Below, piece by piece: positions 13,096 through 24,472 of a DNA stretch of 64,000 nt. The stretch's first letter is position 1, and every line of letters begins with the position of its first letter. The stretch comes from an uncultured Gammaproteobacteria bacterium (GTDB lineage: Bacteria; Pseudomonadota; Gammaproteobacteria; HK1). The stretch covers positions 620,001-684,000 of the forward strand of contig OY282378.1 in NCBI GenBank assembly GCA_958295835.1. The letters are read 5' to 3'. The notes under the pieces were generated by a model, which did no database searches, was not told where the DNA came from, and was given only the letters and a program-made list of their open reading frames with translations. The position numbers and the translations under genes are program-made.

Positions 13096-13920
13096 TCAGT
13101 CTCCAAATGCGTCTCCGAGCTCGATCGACCGTTGCCACGCGCCCCGGATACCGTCCGCGACCACCTTGTCGATGCCGCCGTCGCGCATCGTGACGAGCGC
13201 GCGTTCGGTGGTGCCGCCCGGCGACGTCACCCTCGCACGCAGCACCGCGGGCGGTTCGTCGCTCTCGTTCGCGATGCGGGCGGCGCCGAGCGCGGTCTGC
13301 AACGTGAGCCGCCGGGCCGCATCGGCGTCGAGGCCCATCGCCTCACCCGTCGCCTGCATGATCTCCATGAGCAGGAAGTAGTAGGCGGGGCCGCTTCCGG
13401 ACAGGGCGGTGACCGCATCGAGCTGCGCTTCGCCATCCACCCAGATGGTGATTCCCACTGACTTCAGGACTGCATCGGCGCGCTCGCGCTGGACAGGATC
13501 GACCTTCGCGTTCGCGTAGAGCGCGGTCGCGCCGCAACCGACGAGGGCCGGCGTATTCGGCATGGTGCGAACGATCGCCATGTCCCCGCCCGCCCAGCGG
13601 TTGATGTCCGCCTCGCGCACTCCGGCCGCGATCGAAACCAGGAGAGGCAGGTGCTCGGCGAGCACCGGGGCGAGCGCCGGCACCACCGTGTTCATGACCT
13701 GTGGCTTGACGGCCAGCACCACCGTGGCGCAGCGCGATGCCACGACGCCGTTGTCGCCGCTCGCGTTGACGCCGAATCGCCGGATCAGGTCGTCGAGCTT
13801 CGGGGTGTCCGGGTCCGACACCCAGATCGCGTCGGGCGGCGTTCCGTTCGCGACGAGTCCCCCGATGAGGCTGGTGGCCATGTTGCCGCCGCCGACGAAA
13901 CCGATGTTCGAATCACTCAT
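13096..13920 (-). CDS. proC: Pyrroline-5-carboxylate reductase
   Basis: 274 residues from ATG 13920, the normal ProC length. The frame is open further upstream to 14109, but the sequence there is unlike ProC. It performs the last step of proline synthesis with NAD(P)H. The Rossmann motif IGFVGGGNMATSLIGGL starts at residue 5. The C-terminal dimer domain has ALSGSGPAYYFLLMEIM and VTSPGGTTERALVTM, both diagnostic. yggT follows. Confidence 0.95.
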   Translation of the reverse strand: MSDSNIGFVGGGNMATSLIGGLVANGTPPDAIWVSDPDTPKLDDLIRRFGVNASGDNGVVASRCATVVLAVKPQVMNTVVPALAPVLAEHLPLLVSIAAGVREADINRWAGGDMAIVRTMPNTPALVGCGATALYANAKVDPVQRERADAVLKSVGITIWVDGEAQLDAVTALSGSGPAYYFLLMEIMQATGEAMGLDADAARRLTLQTALGAARIANESDEPPAVLRARVTSPGGTTERALVTMRDGGIDKVVADGIRGAWQRSIELGDAFGD

Positions 13921-14250
13921 TCCGGCCACCACGCGTTCGCGTTGATTCTCACGGGGCATTATCGAGGATTGATACGTTGCCGCAACCCGCGCCGCGGATG
14001 TCCGGGCGTGGTGCCCATCTATCGATTTCCGGCGGCCCTGGGGATTGAGGCCGTCATCCCCCCGGAGCGAATCGCACCGAGACGATTCATTACGTAGCGT
14101 CACGATCATCCTCCGATGATTCCGGACTCCGCGCTACAGGCTCACTTCTCGTTGGATTCACCCCCTCCCTTCAGGCTCATGTCCCGTTGGACAAGACTGA
14201 GCCTTTCCCTTCACCACACCGGCGATTACGATGCCTGTACGAGCAGACGA

Positions 14251-14272
14251 GCTGACGGTCGGAACCGTCAGC
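14251..14272. promoter_or_regulatory. Inverted repeat upstream of denD, possible operator or hairpin
   Basis: A perfect 9-bp inverted repeat (GCTGACGGT / ACCGTCAGC) with a 4-base loop lies about 70 bases before the denD start. It could be a repressor site or an RNA hairpin. There is no T-run after it, so a terminator is less likely. Confidence 0.35.
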
Positions 14273-14340
14273 ACGACTCGACCGCCTTCGAGCGCCGTTC
14301 CGCACTCCAAATCCCACATCTCCGTACCGGAGGACGATAC

Positions 14341-15333
14341 GTGAAGGTCCTGGTCACCGGCGGTAACGGGTTTCTCGGGCGCCGCCTGGTCGCGGCGCTG
14401 CTCGACCGCGGCGCTGCCACCGGCGCCGACGGCGCCGAACACGAGATCGAGCGCATCGTCGTCAGCGACGTCGGCCCCGGGCTCGCGCCGCTGCCCGACG
14501 ATCCGCGCATCGACGAGCGCATCGGGGACTTCAGCGAGCCGGGCGCCGCAGAGGCGCTGCTCGACGCCGACACCGAGGCCGTCTTCCACCTCGCCGCGGT
14601 GGTCAGCGGCGAGGCCGAGCAGAATTTCGATCTGGGCATGCGAATCAATTTCCACGGCTCGGTGCGGCTTCTGGATGCCCTTCGCGCCCGCGGCGCCTGT
14701 CCGCGGCTGGTATTCACCAGCAGCGTCGCCGCATACGGCGGCGACATGCCGGAGGTCATCGAGGATTCGACGATCCTCGCCCCCCAGACCTCCTACGGCT
14801 CGCAGAAGGCGGCGGTCGAGCTGCTCGTCCACGACTACAGCCGCAAGGGCTTCATCGACGGTCGGACGTTGCGGCTGCCGACGGTGGTGGTGCGTCCCGG
14901 CAAGGCGAACGCCGCCGCGTCGTCGTTCGCGAGCGCGATCATCCGCGAGCCGCTGGAAGGGCGCGCGTATGCGTGCCCGGTCGCGGAGGAAGCCGGGGTG
15001 TGGCTGCTCTCGCCCCGGCGCGCGATCGAGAGCTTCCTCCACGCCGCAGGCCTTCCCGCGGAGGCGTTCGGCACGAGCCGGGCCCTGTCGTTGCCGGGGA
15101 TGACGGTCACGGTCGGGGAGATGGTCGCCGCGTTGCGCGAGGTCGCGGGGGACAGTGTGGCCGACCGCCTGACCTTCGAACGCGACCCGTTCATCGAGAA
15201 GATCGTCTACGGATGGGCCACGCGATTCCGGCCCGAGCGCGGGCTCGCGATGGGGTTCGCGCCCGATGCCGACTTCAGGTCCGTCATCGAGGCGTTCATC
15301 GAAGACGACCTCGGCGGGCGGCTCGCCGCATGA
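14341..15333 (+). CDS. denD: NAD-dependent epimerase/dehydratase, D-erythronate dehydrogenase-like
   Basis: 330 residues from GTG 14341, directly before KVLVTGGNGFLGRRLVAALL. An upstream extension of the frame is not protein-like. It is an extended short-chain dehydrogenase with the NAD motif GGNGFLG, the segment FHLAAVVSGEAEQNFDLGM, the SS pair in FTSSVAAYGG, and the catalytic YGSQK (Tyr-x-x-x-Lys). These features resemble DenD, which oxidises D-erythronate and related acids at C2. The next gene starts within its stop codon (ATGA), so the pair is cotranslated and probably acts in one sugar-acid pathway. Substrate is inferred. Confidence 0.8.
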   Translation: MKVLVTGGNGFLGRRLVAALLDRGAATGADGAEHEIERIVVSDVGPGLAPLPDDPRIDERIGDFSEPGAAEALLDADTEAVFHLAAVVSGEAEQNFDLGMRINFHGSVRLLDALRARGACPRLVFTSSVAAYGGDMPEVIEDSTILAPQTSYGSQKAAVELLVHDYSRKGFIDGRTLRLPTVVVRPGKANAAASSFASAIIREPLEGRAYACPVAEEAGVWLLSPRRAIESFLHAAGLPAEAFGTSRALSLPGMTVTVGEMVAALREVAGDSVADRLTFERDPFIEKIVYGWATRFRPERGLAMGFAPDADFRSVIEAFIEDDLGGRLAA

Positions 15334-16082
15334 ACGCGAGCGGGCGGGGGCGGCTGGCCGGCAAGCGTGTGCTGGTGACGGCGGCCGCGCAGGGGATCGG
15401 GGAGGCGATCGCACGAGCTTTCGCAGGCGCCGAGGCCGACGTGCTCGCAACCGACGTGAACGCCGAGACGCTGTCGAAGCTCGATGCGGTCGATGGAATC
15501 GAGACCCGCCGGCTCGACGTGCTGGACGGCGCCGCGGTACGGGGGTGCGTCGAGGCCGCGGGGCCGTTCGACGTGCTGGCGAGCTGCGCCGGGTACGTGC
15601 ATCACGGCACGATCCTCGACTGCGACGAGGCCGCCTGGGATTTCTCGTTCGACCTGAACGTGAAGGCGACGTACCGGGTGGTGCGCGCGGTGCTGCCGGG
15701 CATGATCGCGCGGGGCGGGGGATCGATCGTGAGCATCGCCTCCGTCGCATCGAGCGTGAAGGGGGTGCCGGTGCGGTGCGCGTATGGCGCATCCAAGGCC
15801 GCGGTCATCGGCCTCACCAAGGCGGTGGCGGCCGATTTCATCGGGCAAGGGGTGCGGTGCAACGCCATCTGCCCCGGAACGGTCCAATCGCCCTCGCTCG
15901 AAGAGCGGATTGCGGCGCAGGGCGGCGGGCCGGAGATCCGGCAGGCGTTCATCGATCGCCAGCCGATGGGGCGCTTGGGCACGCCCGGGGAGATCGCCGC
16001 GCTCGCGCTCCATCTCGTGAGCGACGAGTCCGCGTTCACCACCGGACAGACGTTCATCGCGGATGGCGGCATGACGCTCTGA
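15330..16082 (+). CDS. Short-chain dehydrogenase/reductase (SDR)
   Basis: 250 residues. The ATG at 15330 overlaps the denD stop. It is a classical SDR: cofactor loop VTAAAQGIGEAIARAF, acidic D after the second strand (ATDVNAE), ASCAGYVHHG, catalytic Ser in SIASVAS, YGASK with Tyr and Lys, and CPGTVQSPSLEERI. The C-terminal IADGGMTL is standard. The closest-looking members act on 2-keto-3-deoxy sugar acids or hydroxybutyrate. Coupling with denD suggests a second oxidation step in an aldonate pathway, but the substrate cannot be read from sequence. Confidence 0.85.
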   Translation: MNASGRGRLAGKRVLVTAAAQGIGEAIARAFAGAEADVLATDVNAETLSKLDAVDGIETRRLDVLDGAAVRGCVEAAGPFDVLASCAGYVHHGTILDCDEAAWDFSFDLNVKATYRVVRAVLPGMIARGGGSIVSIASVASSVKGVPVRCAYGASKAAVIGLTKAVAADFIGQGVRCNAICPGTVQSPSLEERIAAQGGGPEIRQAFIDRQPMGRLGTPGEIAALALHLVSDESAFTTGQTFIADGGMTL

Positions 16083-16206
16083 TGCGTATGCGTGCCGCTA
16101 CGTACTCGCCGATGCGCGTTGCGTTCCGGCGGCTTCGCCCGCCCGCTACTCCTTTCTTGGGCGGTACGGGTACGGAAGACGTCTCACGCCCTTCGATGCC
16201 CGCGTC

Positions 16207-17376
16207 TCAGGCGCCCAGGCGAGCGAAGCCCTCCTCGAGATCGGTGATGAGGTCGTCCGGGTCTTCGAGCCCGATATGCACGCGCAGGAGAAACGGCGTC
16301 TCCGTCCACGGGACGACGTCGCGAGCGATCGGCATGCGATTGCAGGCGATGAGGCTTTCGTACCCGCCCCAGGAAGAGCCGATCCGGAACAGATCGAGTC
16401 CATCCACCATGCGTGCGACGGCGGCCTCGTCGGTGGTGTGCAGCGCGAGCCCGAACAGGCTCGCGGCGCCCGCGAAGTCGCGCTTCCACAACGCATGGCC
16501 CGGATCGCTCTCGAGTGCCGGATAGAGCACGCGCTTCACTTCCGGCCGCGCTTCAAGCCAACGAACGACCTTCAGCGCCGAGGCGGACTGACGCTCGAGC
16601 CGAACCGACAGACTGCGCATGCCGCGCAGGGCAAGAAAGCAGTCATCGGGAGAGGCGGCATCCCCGAACGCATGGGCCTGATCCGCGATCGCCCTGAACA
16701 GCGCATCGGTCGCGGTCGTAATCATGCCGATCACCAGATCCGAATGCCCGGCGAGGTACTTCGTTCCCGCCTGGATCGAGATGTCGACGCCGTGTTCGAT
16801 CGGCCGGAAGTAGATCGGAGTCGCCCAGGTGTTGTCCATTGCGACGAGAGCGCCGCGCTCGTGCGCCGCTCTCGCGATCGCCGGGACGTCCTGCATCTCG
16901 AACGTGAGCGAGCCGGGCGCCTCGGTGTAGACCAGCCGCGTGTCGTCACGCATCGCCCGGGCAACGTCCGCTCCCATCCCCGGGTCGTAGAAGCTCGTCC
17001 GGACGCCGTAGCGACCGAGGACCCCGACACAGAAACGCCGGGCGGGTCCGTACACCGAATCGGGAACGAGCACGTGATCACCGGCGCTGACCACCGCGGA
17101 GATCGCCATCGTCACCGCGGAGAGTCCGCTGCCGGTCACCACGGTGCGATGCCCTCCCTCGATGGCCGCGACGGCCTCGGCAAGCGCTCGGGCGTTCTGG
17201 GTTCCCGTCGCGCCGTAGGTGACGTTGTCGTACCGGTTGTCGCCGTCGAAGCGGTGGAGGTAGCCATGCAGGTGCTCGGAGAGAATCGTGGATGCCCGAT
17301 GCACGGGAAGGTTGACGGGACCCTGCGCGCGAACCGGCGCCCGGCCGAGCGCAATGAGCTTCGTATCCTGTTTCAT
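16207..17376 (-). CDS. metC: Cystathionine beta-lyase-like PLP enzyme
   Basis: 389 residues from ATG 17376. It belongs to the Cys/Met metabolism PLP family (fold type I). The cofactor lysine is in AGTKYLAGHSD at about residue 203, and other motifs are YGATGTQNARALAEAVAAIEG (shown partly: RYDNVTYGATGT), TGSGLSAVTMA, TEAPGSLTFEMQD and DNTWATP. The C-terminal VHIGLEDPDDLI is typical. MetC cleaves cystathionine to homocysteine. Closely related lyases exist, so specificity is not certain. It converges with the SDR gene and diverges from sppA. Confidence 0.85.
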   Translation of the reverse strand: MKQDTKLIALGRAPVRAQGPVNLPVHRASTILSEHLHGYLHRFDGDNRYDNVTYGATGTQNARALAEAVAAIEGGHRTVVTGSGLSAVTMAISAVVSAGDHVLVPDSVYGPARRFCVGVLGRYGVRTSFYDPGMGADVARAMRDDTRLVYTEAPGSLTFEMQDVPAIARAAHERGALVAMDNTWATPIYFRPIEHGVDISIQAGTKYLAGHSDLVIGMITTATDALFRAIADQAHAFGDAASPDDCFLALRGMRSLSVRLERQSASALKVVRWLEARPEVKRVLYPALESDPGHALWKRDFAGAASLFGLALHTTDEAAVARMVDGLDLFRIGSSWGGYESLIACNRMPIARDVVPWTETPFLLRVHIGLEDPDDLITDLEEGFARLGA

Positions 17377-17641
17377 GCGGTGTCCTGTCGAGGGTCGGTA
17401 GGAGTGGAGCCGCGTTCGGCGGGCGATGCGGGAAGCGCCCCCGCGGCCGTCCGCTTCCGTCGCGCCGCGCACGCTATCCGATTCCGCCACCGCACGAAAC
17501 CGTCCGCTCCGGACACGACTTCTCGGGGCTTCATGTGAGTTTCTGCTTGAAGACCGGCTCCATTGGTGCTTAATTCACCTTGTGCGACCTGTTCACTGCA
17601 AAGTTGAAGATTCGGCCCCGTAGCCGCAATCCCTGCGCCCG

Positions 17642-18634
17642 ATGCCCGACCAGCCGCCTGCACCCGACCCGAACCCTTCCGATCCGGCTTCACGTCCGGA
17701 GATGCCCGGCTGGGAGCGTGGCCTGATCGAGCGCTATGCCTTCATGGCGCTAGCCGAACAGCGGCGCACCCGCAGATGGAACCTGGTGTTCCGCTTCGCC
17801 TGGCTCGCGTTTCTGGTGGTCCTCGCCGTTCTCTGGATGGATCCGAAGTGGATTCAGTCGGATTCTGGCGGCCGGCACAGCGCCCTCGTCGATGTGCGCG
17901 GCGTGATCGGCGACGAAGGGGACGCGAGCGCGGACTGGATCATCGCGGGGCTCCGGGCCGCCTTCGAGGACTCCGACACCGCCGGTGTGATCCTGCGCAT
18001 CAACAGCCCTGGCGGCAGTCCGGTCCAGGCCGGCTACGTCAGCGACGAGATCGTTCGCCTGCGTGCGCTGCACCCGGACACTCCCGTATACGCCGTGATC
18101 GCCGACGTCGCCGCGTCCGGCGGGTACTACGTCGCAGCCGCCGCGGACGCGATCTACGCAAGCCGGTCCAGCGTCGTGGGCTCGATCGGGGTGCTGATGG
18201 ACGGCTTCGGCTTCGTCGATGCGATGGACAAGCTCGGCGTGGAGAGACGCCTGCTCACGGCGGGGGAGCACAAGGGCTTCCTGGACCCCTTCTCACCGGC
18301 CACCGAAGAGGAGCTGGCGCACGTCCAGTCCCTGCTCGACGAAATCCATGCTGACTTCATCCGGATCGTCAAGCGCGGCCGAGGGGATCGACTCACCCCA
18401 CGCGACGACATCTTCAGCGGGCTGATCTGGACCGGCTCCCAGGGTATCGAGCTCGGTCTCGTCGACGCCCTCGGCAGCAGCAGCCACGTGGCGCGTGAAG
18501 TGATCGGGGCGGAGGAGATCGTGGATTTCACGCGTCGCCCCTCGCGCGTGGACGCCATCGCGGATCGGCTCGGGGCCGGCATCGCACACACCCTCGGCGC
18601 CGAGCTCGGTCTGACGAGTGGGCGCATCGAGTAA
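17642..18634 (+). CDS. sppA: Signal peptide peptidase SppA, short (36K) type
   Basis: 330 residues. An N-terminal hydrophilic segment is followed by one membrane helix (about residues 45-62, FAWLAFLVVLAVLWM), placing the S49 peptidase domain outside the inner membrane. The catalytic Ser is S159 in AASGGYYVA and the general base is Lys211 in GEHKGFLDPF; their spacing of 52 matches Bacillus-type SppA. Other marks are RINSPGGSPVQAGY and SRSSVVGSIGVLMDGFG. It digests signal peptides left in the membrane. It diverges from metC, and the 264-bp spacer probably holds both promoters. Confidence 0.92.
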   Translation: MPDQPPAPDPNPSDPASRPEMPGWERGLIERYAFMALAEQRRTRRWNLVFRFAWLAFLVVLAVLWMDPKWIQSDSGGRHSALVDVRGVIGDEGDASADWIIAGLRAAFEDSDTAGVILRINSPGGSPVQAGYVSDEIVRLRALHPDTPVYAVIADVAASGGYYVAAAADAIYASRSSVVGSIGVLMDGFGFVDAMDKLGVERRLLTAGEHKGFLDPFSPATEEELAHVQSLLDEIHADFIRIVKRGRGDRLTPRDDIFSGLIWTGSQGIELGLVDALGSSSHVAREVIGAEEIVDFTRRPSRVDAIADRLGAGIAHTLGAELGLTSGRIE

Positions 18635-18686
18635 CCATGCGATTCATGCTCGTCCGATATGAACGACCCCGCGGAGCCCTCCGTCC

Positions 18687-18794
18687 GTGACCGTGCGGCA
18701 CCGCATCGCGATCGAACCCATGACCGCAGCGTCGTTCGCACCCTTCGGTTGGCTCATGGAGTCCCCCGAGATGCCGAGCGAGTTCGAGCTCTGA
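18687..18794 (+). pseudogene. Possible ureidoglycolate lyase (AllA)-like N-terminal remnant
   Basis: A GTG-started frame of 35 codons contains [17 protein letters not shown], similar to the start of AllA ureidoglycolate hydrolase/lyase proteins, which are normally about 160-170 residues. It stops at 18794 and nothing recognisable follows before liuA, so it looks like a degraded remnant. The homology is short and a chance match cannot be excluded. Confidence 0.4.
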
Positions 18795-18954
18795 GCCGCC
18801 GACCGGACGCGGTTCCGGCGACAGGCCGCGGACGAGGCAACGGTCGGACGCAGGCCGTCGGCGGGACAATCCCGTCCCGCACGACACGGGGAGTTCCGGC
18901 ATCGGGCCGGATGCGCGATCATCGCGTGGTCACCTTCGATCCACGGACACGTCA

Positions 18955-20118
<1,164 letters not shown>

Positions 20119-20144
20119 CCATCCCACGACGGACGGCGACGAAG

Positions 20145-20747
20145 ATGAGCAAACACTACATTCTGATCGACTACGAAAACGTGCAGCCGAAGAGTCTGTC
20201 CGTGCTGCAGGGCGCCCCGAATCAGGCTTTCCGGATCATGGTCTTCATCGGCGCCGACCAGTCGAAGCTTCCACTCGACCTGGTTTCATCGATGCAGGGC
20301 TTCGGGGACAAGGCCCAATACGTCCAGATCACCGGAAGCGGGCGAAACGCCCTCGATTTTCATATCGCCTACTACCTGGGGGCACTGACCGAGCGCGATC
20401 CGAACGGAATCTTTCACGTGATCTCCAAGGACACCGGCTATGACCAGTTGATCAGGCATCTGGGGGGAAAGAAAGTCAACGCGGCACGACGAAAGGACTT
20501 GTTCGAAATTCCGTGGTTGTCGTCAGCCAACAAGAAACCGGCCGATGAACAGATCTCGGCCATTGTCAAGAACCTGTCCGCACGGGGCAGTGGGCGGCCC
20601 CGGAAGGTGAAGACACTCAAGAACACCATCAACTCCCTGTTCGGCAACAAGCTCGAACCGGGGCAAATCGACGACCTCGTGAAGGATTTGCGAGAACAGA
20701 AATTCATCGTCATCAAGCAGGAAAACGTCACCTACAAGAACATGTAG
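20145..20747 (+). CDS. NYN/PIN-like domain protein, putative RNase
   Basis: 200 residues from ATG 20145, 27 bases after liuA. The opening HYILIDYENVQPKSL has the conserved acidic D-E pair at the start of NYN (PIN-like) nuclease domains, and later acidic positions occur in ALDFHIAYYLGAL and SKDTGYDQLI. This is a full NYN core of about 120 residues. The C-terminal part (residues 135-200) is basic and winged-helix-like and may bind nucleic acid. Such proteins act on RNA in several bacteria, but no partner is visible. Its codon use is less GC-rich than liuA, suggesting later arrival. Confidence 0.75.
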   Translation: MSKHYILIDYENVQPKSLSVLQGAPNQAFRIMVFIGADQSKLPLDLVSSMQGFGDKAQYVQITGSGRNALDFHIAYYLGALTERDPNGIFHVISKDTGYDQLIRHLGGKKVNAARRKDLFEIPWLSSANKKPADEQISAIVKNLSARGSGRPRKVKTLKNTINSLFGNKLEPGQIDDLVKDLREQKFIVIKQENVTYKNM

Positions 20748-21017
20748 CCGTCTTCGACTTCTGGGCGGATAGGCCCATTCCGCAGGTGACCTCCCGCGCC
20801 AGGATGAGTACGGCGCCCAGCACTGCAAGGGCGGCGAGGAGCAGGGTGAAGCGGTCGGGCCGCCTGCCGCCCAAGCAGGGAACCAGACCTTTTTCTTGCG
20901 GGAGTTTTCCCCTTGCGCCCCCGGCCTCGGGCTCCGCGCTCGCCCGCCGGCCCCTTCAACACATGCATTCAGGACCGTCCTCGCGGCGGCCGGATTGGTC
21001 GATACACCGAGCGCCCG

Positions 21018-22364
21018 TCATCCCGCACCGTCCAACGTCGCCGCGGCGGCCCGGGCCACCTCCTGGCCCTGCCGGATCGCATAGTTCGTGCCCCGGTCCT
21101 GTGGATAGATCTGGGCCATGGTCGCGAGAAACAGGTTCGTCACCGGCGTTCGCGTAGCGGGGATCAGCCGGCGGTAGCCGCGCTCCACGACGGGCTGCGC
21201 GTGGCGGGCGCGCCAGACGTGGGCGGCGAGGATCCGGTCGTCGGTCAGGTCGGGAAACATCCGCCGCAGGTGTGCGAGCGTGAACGCGACCGCTTCCTCG
21301 TCCGGCATCCGCCACAGCGCGTCGCCCTCGGGCAGATAGCGGGACAGGTACACGATGTGCCGCCCGGCATAGGTCGAGGCCGGCTCGAAGTTGGTATGCT
21401 CGATGACCCCCACGAAGGGGAAGCCGGGGTCGTTGACGTTCAGCCAGTAGATGTCCGACAGGCTGTGGTCGAGCTCGAGCACGACACACACATTGGCGAG
21501 GTAGCGGATGCGCCGCAGGCCGTCCACGTACTCGCCCGGCGCGTGAGGCGCCACGAGGTCGGCGACGATGGGCAGCGCCGGCGTCGCGATCACGGCGTCG
21601 GCGGCCAACGTCGCCTCGGGCGTGGCCACCCCGACAGCCCGCCCGGCGTCTACCGCCAAGCCACTGACCGGGACTCCGGTTCGGATCTCTCCGCCCTGGT
21701 CCCGGATGGCCTGGGCCAGCGCGTCGGCCAGCGCGGCGAAGCCGCCCCGGTAGTAGGCCAGCCGTTCCCCGCCGCCTCTGCCGCGGCTGCCGCCCCGCAA
21801 CTTGAGCTTGTTCCAGAACCATACCGCCGCCACCTCTTCCGCCAGATCGCCGAACTTCCCCTGCAAAAGCGGCTCCCACACCACCCGATAGACCCGCTCG
21901 CCGCCCATCTCGCGCAGCCAGTCGGCGGCGGTGCGGTCTTCGAGGGCACGCCAGTCCTTCACCCGGCGCGCCCTGAGCGCCAGCAGCCCGAGGCGGAGGC
22001 GGTCGAAGAACGGCAGGGGCGAGAAGCGCAGCAGGTCGAGGGGCGTCGAGAGCTTGAAGAAGTCGTGGGCGTAGTACGTGCCGGTCCGGGTAGGCCGCGT
22101 CAGCACTTGGTCGGACTGCCCCAGCTCCGCGATGAGATTCATCACGTGGACGTCGTTGGTGAACCAGTGGTGGTAGAACTTCTCGAGCCGCGCGCCGCCG
22201 GCGGGAAAGTTGCCGGCGAGGCCGCCGACTTCGGCGTCGCGCTCCAGCACCGTGGCGCGGACGCCGCGCCGGCCGAGCTCCCAGGCCGCGGCCAAGCCGC
22301 AGAAGCCGCCGCCGATCACCGCGACGTGGGGCCGGGAGACGCCGGCCGTCGTCCGGCTACTCAT
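21018..22364 (-). CDS. FAD-dependent amine oxidase/protoporphyrinogen oxidase-like oxidoreductase
   Basis: 448 residues, last gene of a minus-strand cell-surface operon; its start overlaps the preceding gene by 8 bases. The dinucleotide-binding motif is VAVIGGGFCGLAAAWELGRRG, given here only as AVIGGGFCGLAAAW with the following acidic residue in LERDAEVGGLAG. The segment KFYHHWFTNDVHVM and a C-terminal PQDRGTNYAIRQGQEVA identify the flavin amine-oxidase-like group found next to GT2 glycosyltransferases. It may modify a polyprenyl-linked or surface sugar. The substrate is unknown. Confidence 0.75.
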   Translation of the reverse strand: MSSRTTAGVSRPHVAVIGGGFCGLAAAWELGRRGVRATVLERDAEVGGLAGNFPAGGARLEKFYHHWFTNDVHVMNLIAELGQSDQVLTRPTRTGTYYAHDFFKLSTPLDLLRFSPLPFFDRLRLGLLALRARRVKDWRALEDRTAADWLREMGGERVYRVVWEPLLQGKFGDLAEEVAAVWFWNKLKLRGGSRGRGGGERLAYYRGGFAALADALAQAIRDQGGEIRTGVPVSGLAVDAGRAVGVATPEATLAADAVIATPALPIVADLVAPHAPGEYVDGLRRIRYLANVCVVLELDHSLSDIYWLNVNDPGFPFVGVIEHTNFEPASTYAGRHIVYLSRYLPEGDALWRMPDEEAVAFTLAHLRRMFPDLTDDRILAAHVWRARHAQPVVERGYRRLIPATRTPVTNLFLATMAQIYPQDRGTNYAIRQGQEVARAAAATLDGAG

Positions 22365-24472
22365 CGACGCGAATTTCCCCTTCCCAGAGGCGTTTGGTGG
22401 AACCGTCCTCGTTGACGAGATACTGACCGGTGCGGATGCGGGTGATGGCGTAATCGGGAAGCTCGCGCATGGCTATGGCTTGCTCGATTAGCGGAAATTC
22501 GTAGTCGTCGAAGCGGAAGTCGAGGTTGTCGAAGCCGTACTGCTTTCTGTGGTCAGGAAGGTCGTCAACGTCAACCGGGATGAGGTGCAGGAAGAAGAGC
22601 TGGTCGGTGACGCTGCCGGGTTGCACAGGCAGGGAGGGCACGGTCATCGCCTTGACCCGATTGCCACGGCTGTCGGTGTAGTCCACCCAGGCCCGCAGTT
22701 GATAGCCCTCATCCGCGATGGCGGGCGTGTACACGGAGGTCGGGCTCGGGGGGTCGGAGCCGGAGACATTGGTCCAGCCTTCGGCATCGCTGCCACGCTC
22801 CCACTGCCAGCGGCTCCGGTCTGTGAAGCCTGCGAGACGCACGACAGGGGACAACCCGACGCCGAACGGCTTACCCACTATCGGAACGTCCTGCCTGAAT
22901 TGGGCGGCTCTGGCCTCCCTTTGGTTCCCGACGTAAATCAGCTTGTTCCCGTTACGATACACATCAAAATAGCCATCGCGACGGATTACAAGCTCGGATT
23001 TCCTGATCATCTTCTCCATTGAGCTCGAATAGCTGCTGCGCACCTCCTCTATCAACCCTATTAGCCCAGCTATGCGGTAGAGAAAAAACTGTTGGTTTTC
23101 AGGCGTCAGCAGAGCGGGGATGTTGATTCTATGGTGTGAGACCAAAAATTCAAATGGCTTCCCACCAAGCCACGAACGTTCGCTCATTCTTCCCGCAAGA
23201 TAATTCCTCCCAAGCCACGAACGTCCGATCACTCTTCCCGCAAGATAATAATTCCTCGGAAAATAATAATTCACCACCTGAGTCTCTCCGGCAAACCAAC
23301 GGTTGGGTACATCGACAAAAACACTCTGTCCCGCCTCTGCGATTGTCCTGATACGCTCAAAATCGGCAACGACCGCTTCCTGAAATTCGGACCTCTGCTG
23401 GTCGTGACCGACGCGCCCCATCTGGAAGCTGGAGAGAACGAAGACCAGCAGCGCGGCCGCGGAGAGACCGACAAGAAGACGGCCGCCGAACAACCGGGAC
23501 AGGTACGACAGCCCCATTGAGAAGAGGGCCAACGGAACGCCGATATAAAAAACGGCCTCATAATCTTGGAAAGCGGTATTATGGCGCATCGGCAATGCCC
23601 AGCAGAAGCCGGAGCTCACCAAGGTTGTCAGCAGCATTTTGTGGCGGGCAACCAGCAGCCCCAGGACGACGACGCTGGACGCCAACGCACCGATAATCAC
23701 ACTGAGGGTGTTGTTGCCGAGAGGACTGATAGAGAACGGCAGCGTAGCTCTGGCGATGCGGTAGAGCTGCGCCTCCAGGAAGTTCCCCCAATTCAGGGCC
23801 TCGGCGTAGTGTTCATTGAATCGGTCATTTGCTCCAAGACGCTTCGTCATGGAATACACCGTAGGCAGTTCCGTCAGCGGAACCTCACCGTCAAGCACCC
23901 GGTATTCGTTGCCCAGGTTGAAGGATAGCACCGCTAGGCCGAAAGCCAGGGTGATGACGCCCAGCGTCAGGTAGCGGCTGAACAGCAGCGCGGCGACGCA
24001 GCGCTGGATTCGACCTGCCAAACGCTGAGGGGCAGATAGTCGGCGCGCCCGGTTCAACTCGCATAGCAGGCCAAGAGCGATAAAGGGCAGCAGCAGCGCA
24101 TAGACGTGCCAGCCCAACAGCAGCGCCGCGCACGCCTTGACGAGCAACTGCCGGAAGCGGCCCTCCTGGGCAAAAAGAACCATGCCGTGGAAGGTCAGCA
24201 GCACGCCGAAAAGGGAGAGGCCATTTTCGGTAGCTATCATGTCGTTGTAATACAGCAAATAGTACGACGAGAACGCCAGCAGAGTGGCAGTCGAGGCAAT
24301 CCAGCGATTGGCGGTAAGCCGGCAGAGGGATAGGTAGGCCAGCGCCGCGCTGGCGGCAAAAAAGAGCAGAAGCACCATGCGGGCGGCATGGATTTTTGCC
24401 GCCAGGCTTTCCCCGAAAGGCAGTATGGCCAGTTTGATCAACGCATAGCCGCCAAGCGGAAAGCGATTGTAC

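Noticed and set aside
12274..13461. Plus-strand frame opposite pyrE, yggT and proC
   Set aside because: It has an acidic/His/Arg-rich, repeat-like composition typical of an antisense frame; all three minus-strand genes are well supported.
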